A stretch of 64,000 nucleotides of DNA from Linnemannia hyalina (Eukaryota; Mortierellomycota; Mortierellomycetes; Mortierellales; Mortierellaceae), in assembly GCA_019671135.1 (NCBI GenBank), contig JAHRHY010000020.1:496001-560000 (forward strand), read 5' to 3'. Of this stretch, positions 10,057 through 20,799 are shown in pieces. A program made the translations under genes and the position numbers. Every line of letters begins with the position of its first letter. Position 1 is the stretch's first letter. The notes under the pieces were generated by a model. It saw only the letters and a program-made list of their open reading frames with translations. It was not told the origin of the DNA and did not search any database.

Positions 10057-11357
10057 GAATTGATGAGCGTGGTCTGCTCTCATTGGGGTGCTTTACATTG
10101 GACAGAGGTAACCAGTTACGATAATACCTACAACTATTCTACATTCTTCTTTCTTTTTATTGATGCGCGATTTAATTATTTATTTTGAATACGCAGGAGC
10201 GTGTCGGACGTACAGTCGCTAATCCACGCTTCTCTGTGTGCTGCCTAAGAGTCAAAATGCCAGCCATCGAAGCTTCCCTTGCTGGATTGCAAAGCCATTT
10301 CAGAGGTATTTCTTGCAACCACCCGGACCTTCAACAGTGTCTTTGCCTTTACATTACATCCTTTGGTACCAGTACAAAGTACCGTGACATTCGACATGCG
10401 TTGACCGCCTGGCAGAGGGAAAGCGAAAAGAAAAAAAGGTATTGTGAGTGCGATAGAGGACTTTGGGAGGATGGAGATATGGCACGTACGTTACAAGGGC
10501 GACGGTCGAATAGGGAATGACCCAAGGAATAACACCTCGAGAGAGGAAGGCAGGTTTGAGCAAAGGAGGAAAACCGACAGGATTTAGCCCGCCAAGGCAA
10601 CGAGTCGATTTGTCAAACAAAGTCTGAATGAGGCGGACGAGAGGGTTGTACAGTACGTTCATGGCAAGACGGTGTTGTATTTGATAGAAAGAAAGGAGAC
10701 TGCTGCATAAAATCTTTGACCGAGATCTCGACTGACAGAGGGCTCATCAGACACGACAGGTCGCATTGGGGATGCGGAGGGCTGGCTCGGTGCTCGCCAC
10801 TTCATGGCATTCATGCGACCCAAGTTGTGTATCTATAGGCATTCGAGCTCCCAGGGATCCCGTCTGACACCTCCTCCCCGTGGCTGTGGCTTGGATTAGT
10901 CAGGCCTGGCACGCTGGCACGATTTGTGGAATCTGACAAAGAAAAAAAAAGGAAGGGAGGGCAAAACGAAAAAAAAAAGTGAAGACAGAAATAGAAAAGT
11001 GAGAGAGAAATGAGGAACTAACAAACACAAATAAACTTTGCAATATTCAACCACCACCACTTTTTTATCAATTCACACTTGCTCCACACCTCCGCGAGCG
11101 AAGCCGCGGGTACTATTCTAGTTCAAAAAAAAAAGACAACTAAGGTTTGTGGCTGAAGTGGCTAATTAATTTGTATGTGGCGGAAATTGGTCAGCCTCAA
11201 GATGATAGAAAAATAAAACGTGATTACAATCTTCCTAATCGCAGATGTAACTACATTGGGATGCTTGAGAGGTGGAATGTGATATTTATTGCGGTATGTT
11301 ACAAAAGGTGCTGCGGTAGGAAAGAAAGAGGTGCTGAAAAATTTCCCTTAGGTTTTA

Positions 11358-11396
11358 ATAACTGGCTTGTGGCAGCCAAGCGTTCATAGCGACGTT

Positions 11397-11432
<36 letters not shown>

Positions 11433-11476
11433 ACTGAAGCAGAATTCAGTAAGCGTTGGATTGTTCACCCACTAAT

Positions 11477-11531
<55 letters not shown>

Positions 11532-11945
11532 ATGAAATGTTGTTGCAATAGTAATTGAACTTAGTACGAGAGGAACCGTTCATTCGGATAATTGGTATTT
11601 GGGCCTGCCTGAGCAGGCAATGGCCCGAAGCTATCATCCGTTGGATTATGGCTGAACGCCTCTAAGTCAGAATCCGTGCTAGAACGCGACGATTACCGCC
11701 TTGTGCCATTTTTAGTTGAATACGAATAGATCCTCGGATCCTGAATCTTACGAACGTGGGATTATCTTGCAGAGCGGAAAGGCTTTGTGAGGTTCCTGCT
11801 AATGTTAATTTCAAATATAGCACGAGATAAATCCATTGCAGACGACTTTAATTGGACGGGGTATTGTAAGCAGTAGAGTAGCCTTGTTGCTACGATCTGC
11901 TGAGATTAAGCCCATTGTTCTATAGATTTGTTCGAAAGAACAACA
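11358..11945 (+). rRNA. 28S rRNA 3'-end fragment (pseudogene copy 1)
   Basis: It starts at ATAACTGGCTTGTGGCAGCC and runs through highly conserved 28S blocks: the GATCCTTCGATGTCGGCTCT loop, the GACCGTCGTGAGACAGGTTA helix, AGTACGAGAGGAACCG (the sarcin-ricin loop) and GGATTATGGCTGAACGCC. It ends at the mature 3' end near GATTTGTTCGAAAGAAC. It continues into a pyrimidine-rich spacer start (11946-11995) and GGCACTTAAGTTAAGGG, which resembles spacer sequence after the other copies. About 590 bp, with no upstream 28S. It is therefore a dispersed fragment, not part of an rDNA unit. Confidence 0.93.
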
Positions 11946-12080
11946 TCTCCTCTCTTTTTTTTTCTTTTTCTTTCTTTCTTTCTTTAGGCACTTAAGTTAA
12001 GGGTAGTTTAACATATGAACAGGATCGCCCGGTTGTGGATGGCCGGGTTGACTTCCAGCGGGTTCCCGCGTTCCTGTGTT

Positions 12081-12240
12081 GAACGTTCATAACGATGTTG
12101 CATTTGATCCTTCTTTGTCGGCCCTTCCTATCATGCAGACGACAATCGAACGGGGTATTGTAAGCAGCAGAGTAGCCTTGTTGCTACGATCTGCTGAGAG
12201 TAAGTCCATTGTTCTGTAGATTTGTTCGAAAGAACAAACA
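12081..12240 (+). rRNA. 28S rRNA fragment with internal deletion (pseudogene copy 2)
   Basis: Conserved 28S sequence starts at GAACGTTCATAACGATGTTG, then jumps from CTTCCTATCAT (ending at 12134) straight to GCAGACGACAATCGAACGGG, which is near the 3' end. About 390 bp of the parent are missing. The copy then runs through the 28S 3' terminus to GTTCGAAAGAAC and a CT-rich spacer start. It lies only ~90 bp after copy 1 in the same orientation, and a LINE insertion follows at 12352. Confidence 0.85.
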
Positions 12241-12351
12241 TCTCTCTCTCTCTTTTTTTCTTTTTTTTTCTTTCTTTCAGGCGCTTTAGTTAACGGTAGT
12301 TTAAAATAAAACTTCGCGTTCGTGTAAAAGAAGTCGTTCACCCCCATGCCT

Positions 12352-13766
12352 CTTCCCGATCCCTCTCCGTCCTGGGCCGAGCCACCATCATCAACTCTCT
12401 TATCCTCTCCAAACTTTGGCACCTATCCTGGATTGTCAACCCCCCGCTCGACTTTTTGCGAAAGGTGAAGGCTGCAGTCACCAAATTCGTATGCTCCTTT
12501 AAACCAAGGCCATCATGGGAGGTGATCACTACTCCAAGGGACAAGGGTGGCCTAGGCGTTATTGACCCAGCTACTCAATGCCATGTTTTCCAACTCAAGC
12601 ATATCCGCAATGCTCTCTCCACTAATGTCTCTTGGGGTAAGGACATCATTCTTGATATCATCCGATGGAGGACCAAAACGTCTCACCGCCTTGCCTTCCT
12701 CCTAGCACCCCTGGACGGACAGTACAGATCCTTATTGGCAGGGTTTCCCGGTCTGCAACGATTGGTATCTGCGGCGTCCCTCCTCCCTTCCCTCAAAGCA
12801 CTGGCCCTTGCTGATCCCTTGCCGGACTCTGTAACACTTGCCTCCTCACCAATCGAGTGGTGGTTTGAAACGACAGATACCACCATCAAGACCCTCAGAC
12901 TCCGAGTGGAAGAGCTCTTTCAGTTTTCTCCTGACAACAATGGGCTCCTCCGACTGGTCAGAAAAACACACCTTTCCCCCAAGCTCCGCCTTGCTCAAGT
13001 GGAACTAGGGATCCAGGCCTACCAAGAACGTCGTCGAATGCGCCACAGTATGCAGCAAGCACTCTCGAACCCACCCAAGATCACGCAGGATGATACATTG
13101 GCACAGCATATCCTCTCATCTGTCTTGATCCCAAACGACAGTAATCCCATCACTCTGGAATCGGCCACGAACAAACACCTTCGAGCCTTTTTGAGGCAAG
13201 ACACACCACCAAACCCAAACTCCTCAACCCAACCAGAGACGGGAACCTCGAAACAGTGGCGCCAATTCTGGAGCGCTAAAATACCACACCGGGCCAGGAC
13301 CACGTGGTGGAGATTTAAAAGGGATTGGCTTCCTTGCGGAACTCTACGTCAAAAAATCTGGAAGCAGGATCCTCATTGTAACATGGCCGGATGTCGTGAG
13401 CGACGTGAGGACAAGGCGCATCACATCTTTCAGTGCGCTCCTAAATACATCGCTTGGCAAACAATCCTCAAGGAACACACATCCAAACCACTTTGGTCAG
13501 ATGATGACCTTGATAAGGTCTTGTCTTTCCATCCTCCAACCTTTGATAATTTAACATCACTATCCCACAATTGCTGGCTTGTTGCCTCATTGGTATTTCA
13601 TCAGCCAACACCGTTCTTTTTCTTCATCAACACACTCAATCTAGTAGCGATATCATCCACACCATACTTCGCGAAATCACCAAAACCATAGCACAAAATA
13701 ACTCTATCAAGGCTGTTTAAGCCACAATAAATCCTCTCTTTTCCCTCAAAAAAAAAAAAAAAAAAA
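12352..13766 (+). mobile_element. 5'-truncated non-LTR retrotransposon (LINE) with poly(A) tail and 14-bp TSD
   Basis: The insert ends in a 19-nt A-run (13748-13766). It is bounded by the direct repeat TCACCCCCATGCCT at 12338-12351 and again at 13767-13780. Truncated 5' end, 3' poly(A) and target duplication are the signature of target-primed reverse transcription. Its body is the 3' part of an ORF2 (see the overlapping entry) plus a short 3' UTR. After the second duplication the host sequence is a run of CATGCCCAACCC-like units (to about 13860). Confidence 0.92.
12354..13691 (+). pseudogene. LINE ORF2 C-terminal remnant with RNase H/zf-RVT region
   Basis: The frame is open from the truncated 5' edge to a TAG at 13689-13691. 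It begins with RSLSVLGRATIINSLILSKL, the thumb region after the reverse transcriptase palm of L1/Tad-type ORF2 proteins. It passes through GGLGVIDPATQCHVFQLKHI and ends with a zinc-binding reverse-transcriptase domain: WWRFKRDWLPCG, then CNMAGCRERREDKAHHIFQC (C..C....HH..C pattern), then WQTIL. Endonuclease and catalytic RT parts are absent because of the 5' truncation, so it is dead on arrival. The frame has no internal stop, which suggests a fairly recent insertion. Confidence 0.88.
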
Positions 13767-13869
13767 TCACCCCCATGCCTGCCCAACCCATGCCCAACTC
13801 ACTCATGCCCAACCCGTGTCCCACTCACTCATGCCCTACCCATGCCCCTCCTATGCCTTCCATTTGTTG

Positions 13870-14476
13870 GTTCCTTGATGCAGCCACAAGGGTTGCTGAT
13901 TAACGACTAAAAGAAGAAAAAAAAGGGCTTGACCCCATGGGTCCATATGAACTAGAACCTACTTACTCTGGCAAGCTTGTTTTTCAACCAACAACTGCCG
14001 TGTTTGATGATGCCAGAGCTATTTATTTCACTCCATCTAACAACCCTAGTGGTTACAAACAGACAACAGAATTTTTTTGGATTACTCACTTATGAAAACA
14101 TTGGTATTTTTGCGTTTTTCTCGTCTTCATCTTGCTCTAACTCTACCAAACAAAAAGATCGATCAACATCTACGCCTCAAGTGCAGTCCGAACGAAAATA
14201 CGAAGGGGATACATGAAAAGTATATTTAAGCTACTCTTGCCCTCGTATAACCTTGTATTTCAATGGAGTGCCGAAACTTTTGCATATCTGCGGGGATACG
14301 GCGGGCAAGAGTGGGCGCGAGCAGAGTCGTACCGATTCCTCAATGTCGGCTTTGAGATTCAAAAAAACATTAATGATCATGGCTAGGCCACCCAAATCTT
14401 TATGTGAGCGGGGAGCAAAAACAGTCGTATAGGAACGCATCACATAGAGACCACTAGCCTCCAGTGCCATATTGTA
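13870..14476. other. Spacer sequence, nothing recognised
   Basis: Between the LINE and the right arm of the inverted repeat. I see no coding pattern, RNA or terminal repeat. Two short open frames on either strand have no recognisable motif. Confidence 0.45.
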
Positions 14477-17063
14477 AACTAGAATGGTACCCGCGGCTTC
14501 GCTCGCGGAGGTGTGGGGCAAGTGTAAATTGACAAAAAAGTGGTGGTGGTTGATTATTGCAAAGTTTATTTATGATTGTCAGTTCCTCATTTCTCTCTCG
14601 CTTTTCTATTTGATTTTTTTTTCTGCCTTCACTTTTTTTTTCGTTTTGCCCTCCCTTCCTTATTTTTTGACGTCATATTTCCACAACTCGTGACGGCGTG
14701 CCAGGCCTGACTGATCCAAGCCATGGCCACGGGAAGGAGGTGTGAGACGGGACCCCTGGGAGCCCGAATGCCTATAGTTACACAACTTGGGTCGTATGAA
14801 TGCCATGAAGTGGCGAACACCGAGCCAGCCCCCCGCATCCCCAACGCGACCTATCAGGTGTGATGAGTCGAGATCTCGGGTCAAAGATATTATACAGCAG
14901 TCTCCTTTCTTTCCTTTAAATGCAATACCATCTTACCATGTAAATGTTGTACAACCTTCTCGTCCGCGTCACTCAGACTTTGTTTGACAAATCGACTCGT
15001 TGCCTTGGCGGGCCAAATCCTGTCCCTGTCGGTTTCCCTCCCTTGCTCAAACCCGCCTTCTTCTCGAGCTGTTATTTCTTGGGTCTTCCCCTATTCGACC
15101 GTCGCCCTTGCAACGTACGTGCCATATCTCCGTCCTTTCAAAGTCTTCTATCGCACTTGCAATACCTTTTTTCTTTTTGCTTCCCTCTGTCAATGCATTT
15201 CACGGTTCTTTGAGCTGGTACCAAAGGACGTAAAGGCAATGGCATTGTTGAAGGTCCGGATGGTTGCAAGAAATAGCCCGGAGAAAAAGGTACCACCTCT
15301 GAAAGGCTTTGTAATTCATCAAGGGAAGCTTAATGACCGGCGTTTTGACTCTTAGACAGCAGAGAAGCGTAGATTGGCGATTGTACGTCCAACACACTCC
15401 TGCGTTTTCAAAAGAAGTGATTAAATCGGGTATCAATAAAAATAAAGGAGGATGTAGAATAGTTGTAGGTAATATCGTAGACGGTTACCTCTATCCAATG
15501 TAAAGCACACAATGAGAGCATACCACGCTCATCGATCCCATGATCATGTACACTGTGTTGTCCTGATTCTTAACAGCTATTCTATTTCCAAAAACACTTA
15601 GATCAGCAGGAGCAACAGGAGCAACGGAAGCAGCAAGGATCGTGGAAGGAGTAGGAGCAAGAGATTCTGCAACGATCATGCGCTGTCTGCTCATAAGGCA
15701 ATCCGGATGAGTTGTAAACAATGGTGACGGAGTTCTCTGCAAGTATTACATATCATAGCAGAGGACTGAGGAGCACCATGCAATGCGATGGCAATAGCTC
15801 GCTCATGTTACCTAAATGGGTCGGAATGGTTGGCGCCGGGCTGGAACCATGCGTGGCTGCTACAATCATGCGTAACTGGGACAACCTGTGTCAGCGGGCT
15901 TTTCTCCTTCAGCAGGTCGTCGTTGTTGCTTATGTTACCTAAATGGATCATAATAGTAGGCCTTAGGCTGGAAGCATTCTCCCGTTACCAATGCCTCCGC
16001 CGCCTGATCGATGACCCATCTTCACTCCCTTCACCCTCCCACTCAACCGTTGTCTGACTTGTAGTCTCGAACTGTTGAACCACGTCAGCAATTGCAGCGT
16101 AAGCACCCTCGTCTGAAATAGTATCAAAGCTTGTTTCGCAGTTATCGCTATTATAAATTAGGAGTTGTGCTGCAAAGAGGCGGCAATCCGAGCAATTGTG
16201 GTCTGTTTGCCCTAAAATTACTGTTTGTTTTCATTTATAGTAGGGGCAGTAACAGCTTGTCGACCTTTGGAGACCGGTTCCACGTCCACGATACTTGGCA
16301 CACCTACTGATGGAGGAGGAAGAGGAGGGAAAAGAGAGAAAAGAGGGGAAAAAATAAGAGGAGGAAGAAGAAGAGGAGGAGGAATGAGGAGGAAGAGTAA
16401 GGGGTGATGGCATTGAATTTGGCGGTGATAGTGGTGGTACATTTGGTGGAAAGGGAGTGCAGAGTGGAGGAAGTAGAGGGCGCGGTAGCAGTAGATCGAC
16501 CTTGTTGAGTTGGTCGCCTTGGTCCGTCTGTATCCTGTAAAGGTCGTAGAAGGAGAGACATCGGGGGTGGAAGGGTAGTAAAAGTGACACGGTGAGAGCG
16601 AGTGGAAGGCATACTGGCTACTGACAGATAAAAAAAAAAAAAAAAAAAAAAGAGGAAGGAAAGGAAAGGAAAGGAAAGGAAAGGAAAGGAAAGGAAAGGA
16701 AAGGAAAGAAAATATGCTTGTCCGTGAAAGTGAAAGAAAAGCCATCGGCTCTACTCTCTCCATTCTCCATTTTCGTATTTTAACATGCTTACTGCTTACC
16801 GGCAGATCTTCTTACCGGCATGGCTCTCATTCCGCAGTCGCATTTTAACATGCTTACCGGCAGATCTGCTTACCGGTATGGCTCTGATTGCAACCCCCAT
16901 CCATCTCTCATTTTTAATTTAATTAACTTTAAACTAAAAAAACGCACACTTGCACACATACACCAAACACACACCACACACACACACATTGAAAAAGAGA
17001 AAGAAAGATCATCACATGATTTACGTATATCAGGTGATCGGTGCAGTCGCTTTGTATTAGTAG
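14477..17063 (-). repeat. Right arm of the large inverted repeat
   Basis: Reverse-complement partner of 8283-11123, about 250 bp shorter; part of the difference is the MITE present only in the left arm. The arm starts at AACTAGAATGGTACCCGCGG and ends at TTTGTATTAGTAG (17051-17063). It has no A-run at its inner end and no matching direct repeats outside. It was therefore either inserted separately or copied as part of a larger rearrangement. It contains a (GGAAA)n microsatellite, an AC-rich microsatellite (16930-16990) and the same CCGGTAAG...AGATCTGCCGG palindromes as the left arm (about 16795-16878). Confidence 0.65.
16656..16708. repeat. Pentanucleotide microsatellite (GGAAA)n
   Basis: About ten perfect GGAAA units directly after a 21-nt A-run. 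The left arm of the inverted repeat has only a poly(T)/CT tract at the matching place, so the array expanded in this copy alone. Confidence 0.9.
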
Positions 17064-17499
17064 AAGGACTAGAAAGGTTGCCCGTGGGCGATGCCACGGG
17101 TGCCGGAAGTTGCTGTAAGGGGGTCTGGGGTGAGGGGTGTGGGTCTTGGAAGGGTCTTTGAAGAAGACTCGTTTAAAGATAAGGGTGCCACTTGCCTATT
17201 ACCTTTTTCCTTTTTCAAGTGTAGTGTGACTGTAAATTTTTCACAACTACCTGTGGCCAATGGCATGCTTGGGGAATGTAGAGCTCATACCTGTGGAGTT
17301 TCCTGTTGTGCCATAAAGAATAATATCCCTGGTCCCAGCTGGGCCCAGCTGACCTCCCTTATTAGATAGTCATCTTAGTAGCTGAGGAGCCATCCCCCTG
17401 GCCTTGTTAGTATTCATTATTCTCTCGGGTCACCCTCACTCGCAGTATATTCAAGATATCCTTGACTGCCCTTTGCTCTACATCACGCCAGAGGATTTC

Positions 17500-18240
17500 T
17501 TGCTTTTTAGTAGGCTTGCGAAAAGGCTCGTTCACAGCATACTGGCGCTTTGCGCTAGATGGCCCAGACGGCCACGCTCCAGCGGTCGCTTCCTTTTGCC
17601 GCAGGCGGCAATAGGGATCAGACAGCTACAGCTTTGCCCTTACGAAGTACTGGGGCTTTGCGCAAGAAAGTTTCTCTGGTTCGGGCTACGCCCTCATATC
17701 CTCTTGTCCCGTGCCCGTACGCTCGCTGCGCTCACAGGATACTGGCGCGCTTTGCGCAAGATACTCTTAATGGCCTTGCCCGTGACCATCGCTCGCTTCG
17801 CTTACAAAGTACGGGTGCTTGGCGCAAAAAAGGTCCTCTGGTTCGGGCTACGCCCTCACATCATCTTCTCCCTTTCGTACCCGTGCGGTCACAACATACT
17901 GGCGCTTCGCGCAAGATACTTTCGATTGTCTCGCCAGGGCGCGCGCCCGTGACCATTGCTCGCTGCGCTCACATCCTCTTCAAAGCCCCTTGATTCGGGC
18001 TACGCCCTCATATCCTCTTAGCCCGTGCCCGTACGCTCGCTGCGCTCACAGGACACTGGCGCGCTTCGCGCAAGATACTCTTGATGGCCTTGCCCGTGAC
18101 CATCGCTCGCTTCGCTCACAAAATACTGGCGCTTCGCGCAAGACACAGGCGCTTCGCGCTGGCGCTACGCGCAAGATACTGGTGAGGGCCACGGCCCTCA
18201 CAACATTTTTAGTTCGGGCTCCGCCCTCACGTGATATACA
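17500..18240. repeat. Array of GC-rich hairpin repeats
   Basis: A mosaic of short units that recur many times: TGGCGC(G)CTTCGCGCAAGATACT, GGTTCGGGCTACGCCCTCA, and GACCATCGCTCGCTTCGCTCAC. Each contains a small perfect stem, for example GGGC-TAC-GCCC. Spacing and order vary, so it is not a simple tandem array. Base composition is far more GC-rich than all neighbours. Long open frames exist on the plus strand (17404-17952 and 17819-18259) but they only read the repeats. The units resemble hairpin elements reported in organelle genomes; their origin here is unknown. The array abuts and probably truncates the gene that follows. Confidence 0.75.
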
Positions 18241-18360
18241 GAAATCGTTATTTTTTTAAAGAGAAAGAGATCAGCCTGTAAGCCTAGATGTACAACAAAC
18301 CAGTTAATCTATTATAGCTCTCTAGAATTAAAATTATCGAGTATACCAAACAGCTCATTC

Positions 18361-20074
18361 TCACTTACCAACAATTAACATTCCAAAGACTCTAACAGAT
18401 GAGATGTCGATCTTCTGCATAGCCAGATCGTCAATTGCATCTTTCATCTCACAGGCAAGCTTTTCAAGATCCGACTGAACTATAAGGCCTTGGGCTATCT
18501 TTTTGGCCTCCACAGTGAAGAGATGGCATTGACGACTTGGCAACGTGGCACAGACAAAAAAGTCTGGGCGTTGACTGCGAAGACCAGGATCCAAACTTTT
18601 TCGCCGCTTTGAAGGGGGAAAGGTCATATCCCTATTACGAAAAAGAACAATTAGAAACAAACTCGGACTACATTTTGAACATGTAAAAACCCGACCTGCT
18701 GCGTTGCTCTTACCAGAACACGTTAAGGTGCTTGATAGGGCAAATAAAGGTTGAGAAAAAAGGGTCGAACCTCTTCTTGAGCAGCCCAGCTTCATTGTCT
18801 CGAGAACTATCCCACAGCGCAGATGTGCCAAGCATACTGGTCAAAAGACTCTTGACATCCAAATCGCCAGGCCATTGCAGTATCCAGTGTCGAGCATCGA
18901 CATAAGACGTGTTGCCGATATTGAATGCAACATCAAAAACGTCTTGTAATACCTGCGGCTTTACTCGCTGCTGTAGCACGTTTGGTAGTACCGCAGACCA
19001 GAGAGCACTTCCGAGCGCAGAAAATAGAGAACTGAGATTGTCACTTTCGCGTATCAGATAGATATGGTTGAGGGCCCTACAGCAATTAAGAAGAAAAGTA
19101 TAAGTGAGCCTTTGATGCTATAAGAGAATTAATATCCGTATCTCCGATGTTGACTTACAAAGACTCGATGGGGGCATCCAAGTTTGGTAGTACTGCAACA
19201 ACTGACTGTCGAAAATCCCATAGGAGTTCAGCTACGTTAACATCATCAAGCACCCATGGGGTTCGCCAGGACGATGGGTAATCAAGAACACCCTCCCCTG
19301 TATTGTAGATAACACCCCAGGGGACCCTTTGCTTGGTTGGTGTTATGGTAGGCGAGCGCGATGGCTGGTAACTCTCATCGGTCTCTGAAGACTGCGTTTC
19401 GTCCTGTTGTCCTGTGTCCTCTTCCCGATCTCTGTCCATCTCTTCTTCTTCAACTTCTGCCGCCGTCAGATCGGTGTATCTATGCTCTTCTTCTGCAACG
19501 GGCGCTATTCCAGAAACAAGGAAAGGGTCTTGAGAGTCAAAGAGCTCAGCTGCTAGTAAATTGCACATGTATAAAAAGGCCTGTTACTATCTCCGTGTTA
19601 CAATAACGCTGCTTTTAAGGCTACGTCACACTTCTTACCGTAAGCCTTCTTCGTCTTCTTGCTAAAATAGCCGAATGCACTATCCAATTGATCAATGGCG
19701 TTCCCCTCAAGACTGATCCGGTGCTTTCGCTCGTTCCTCTTTTGAGTCTCCTTCAACTCATTGTCCTCGATTTGCGCCCAAAAGGATTCAGTCGCAGCCC
19801 TATCCCGCCATTCACGTTGTAGTCGCTTGTACTGCTGCTTCAGGTTTTGGTGTTGGCTGTTTTCTACTATGGGTAAAATGACGTTAGCCCATCGTCTGTG
19901 CAAGGTTGGCTTATCGGTGCTAAGTGGCGAACAGAATTCGAAATATTTGGAGTGGGTGATATTGGTCGGATCAGTTAGACCGTCAAAATACTGCCATTCC
20001 TTTATGCTGCCGAACTCTTGCTGCCATCTTTTCGTTGGATGCTGTTTTTTGGATGTGTTGTGACCGGTCATCAT
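18361..20074 (-). CDS. PD-(D/E)XK-like fungal multi-exon protein, 3' truncated
   Basis: Four exons can be linked on the minus strand with GT-AG introns. Exon 1 is about 20074-19642 (MTGHNTSKKQHPTKRWQQEF to KKTKKAYG). Exon 2 is about 19556-19158 (acidic, then VPWGVIYNTGEGVLDYPSSW to LPNLDAPIES). Exon 3 is about 19080-18713 (ALNHIYLIRESDNLSSL to FICPIKHLNVFW). Exon 4 is about 18633-18366 (RRKSLDPGLRSQRPDFFVCA to VRVFGMLIVG). Exon 4 carries RPDF, then HLFTVEAKK. This PD...ExK pattern is typical of PD-(D/E)XK nuclease folds and is seen in many fungal proteins of unknown role. A GTAAGT donor after VFGMLIVG shows that another exon once followed, but the sequence runs into the GC-rich hairpin array by 18240. 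It is probably inactive for that reason. Start choice between the two adjacent ATGs at 20074 and 20071 is arbitrary. Confidence 0.6.
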
Positions 20075-20344
20075 AACACTTAAAGCGATTGAGAGGAAGA
20101 ACAGCGTGAGTATAAGATAGTTGAATGGACTACAGGACAGGGGTGTCGAGTATGCCAATATGATATCTCAGTAAGGAAGACAGGAATGGCAAAGACTACT
20201 CGATCAAACGAATCTTAATGGCAATGGGTATTCTGGCGACTGCTTGTGAGCTATGATCTATCGAAGTAACCAGATTCGATGACTAGGCAAAATGACTTGA
20301 TCAGCAATGGCTTGTAATAGAGAGCATATAGCTTAGAGTGTAAA

Positions 20345-20747
20345 GATGGTTAGATGCCCTAGTCCCATCCCACGCCACTGCTGGAACGCGAAATGGGCAG
20401 TCATCTTGTGTGAGCATGCACGACCATCACCAGCTCCTCTTCTACAGTTTGAAGGGTTCGAAGAAGCGTTGGCTGGAAGACGGAGGCTGCCACCTCTAGT
20501 TCTTCCCGACCGTCGTGCCAGGTTCTCCATCAGTGCGCAAGTGACTCTTGACGAGTCAGAATGGTTAGATGCACCGGTTCCATCTCGCGCCACTGCTGGA
20601 ACGCGAAATGAGCAGTCATCTTGTGTGAGCATGCACGACCATCACCAGCTCCTCTTCTACAGTTTGAAGGGTTCGAAGAAGCGTTGGCTGGAAGACGGAG
20701 GCTGCCACCTCTAGTTCTTCCCGACCGTCGTGCCAGGCTCTCCATTC
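20345..20747. repeat. Tandem duplication of a 222-bp unit
   Basis: Copy 1 starts at 20345 and copy 2 at 20567. Both contain GCCACTGCTGGAACGCGAAATG, the CATCTTGTGTGAGCATGCAC block and end near CCGTCGTGCCAGG(T/C)TCTCCAT, with a few substitutions. The open frames over both copies are shadows of the repeat. Nothing tells what the unit is. Confidence 0.9.
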
Positions 20748-20799
20748 AAACGCGAATTTAGTGAAGGTGATTCACGAATTCATACCTTACAGCAATCCG

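Larger units (their letters stand above)
8283..11123 (+). repeat. Left arm of a diverged large inverted repeat (unknown poly(A)-tailed element)
   Basis: This segment matches 14477-17063 in reverse complement, with many substitutions and indels. The shared part starts at CTACTAATACAAA (8283) and ends at CCGCGGGTAC(T/C)ATTCTAGTT (11123). The left arm is followed by an A-run (11125-11134). Near-identical ~30-bp direct repeats starting AAGGTTTGTGGCTGAAGTG lie just outside it (8229-8258 and 11143-11172), like a target-site duplication of an element inserted by target-primed reverse transcription. Inside are a GT-rich microsatellite (8355-8470), a poly(T) tract (8719-8740), a CT-rich stretch and broken ORF fragments. 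One of these encodes a Cys/His knuckle at 9748-10056. The element family is unknown. Confidence 0.65.

Noticed and set aside
11358..12240. A functional rDNA unit
   Set aside because: No 18S, 5.8S or upstream 28S is present and the copies are truncated or internally deleted.
17404..18259. Open frames of 144-182 codons on the plus strand
   Set aside because: They read through the GC-rich hairpin repeats; the same short peptide words recur with the repeats and no family fits.
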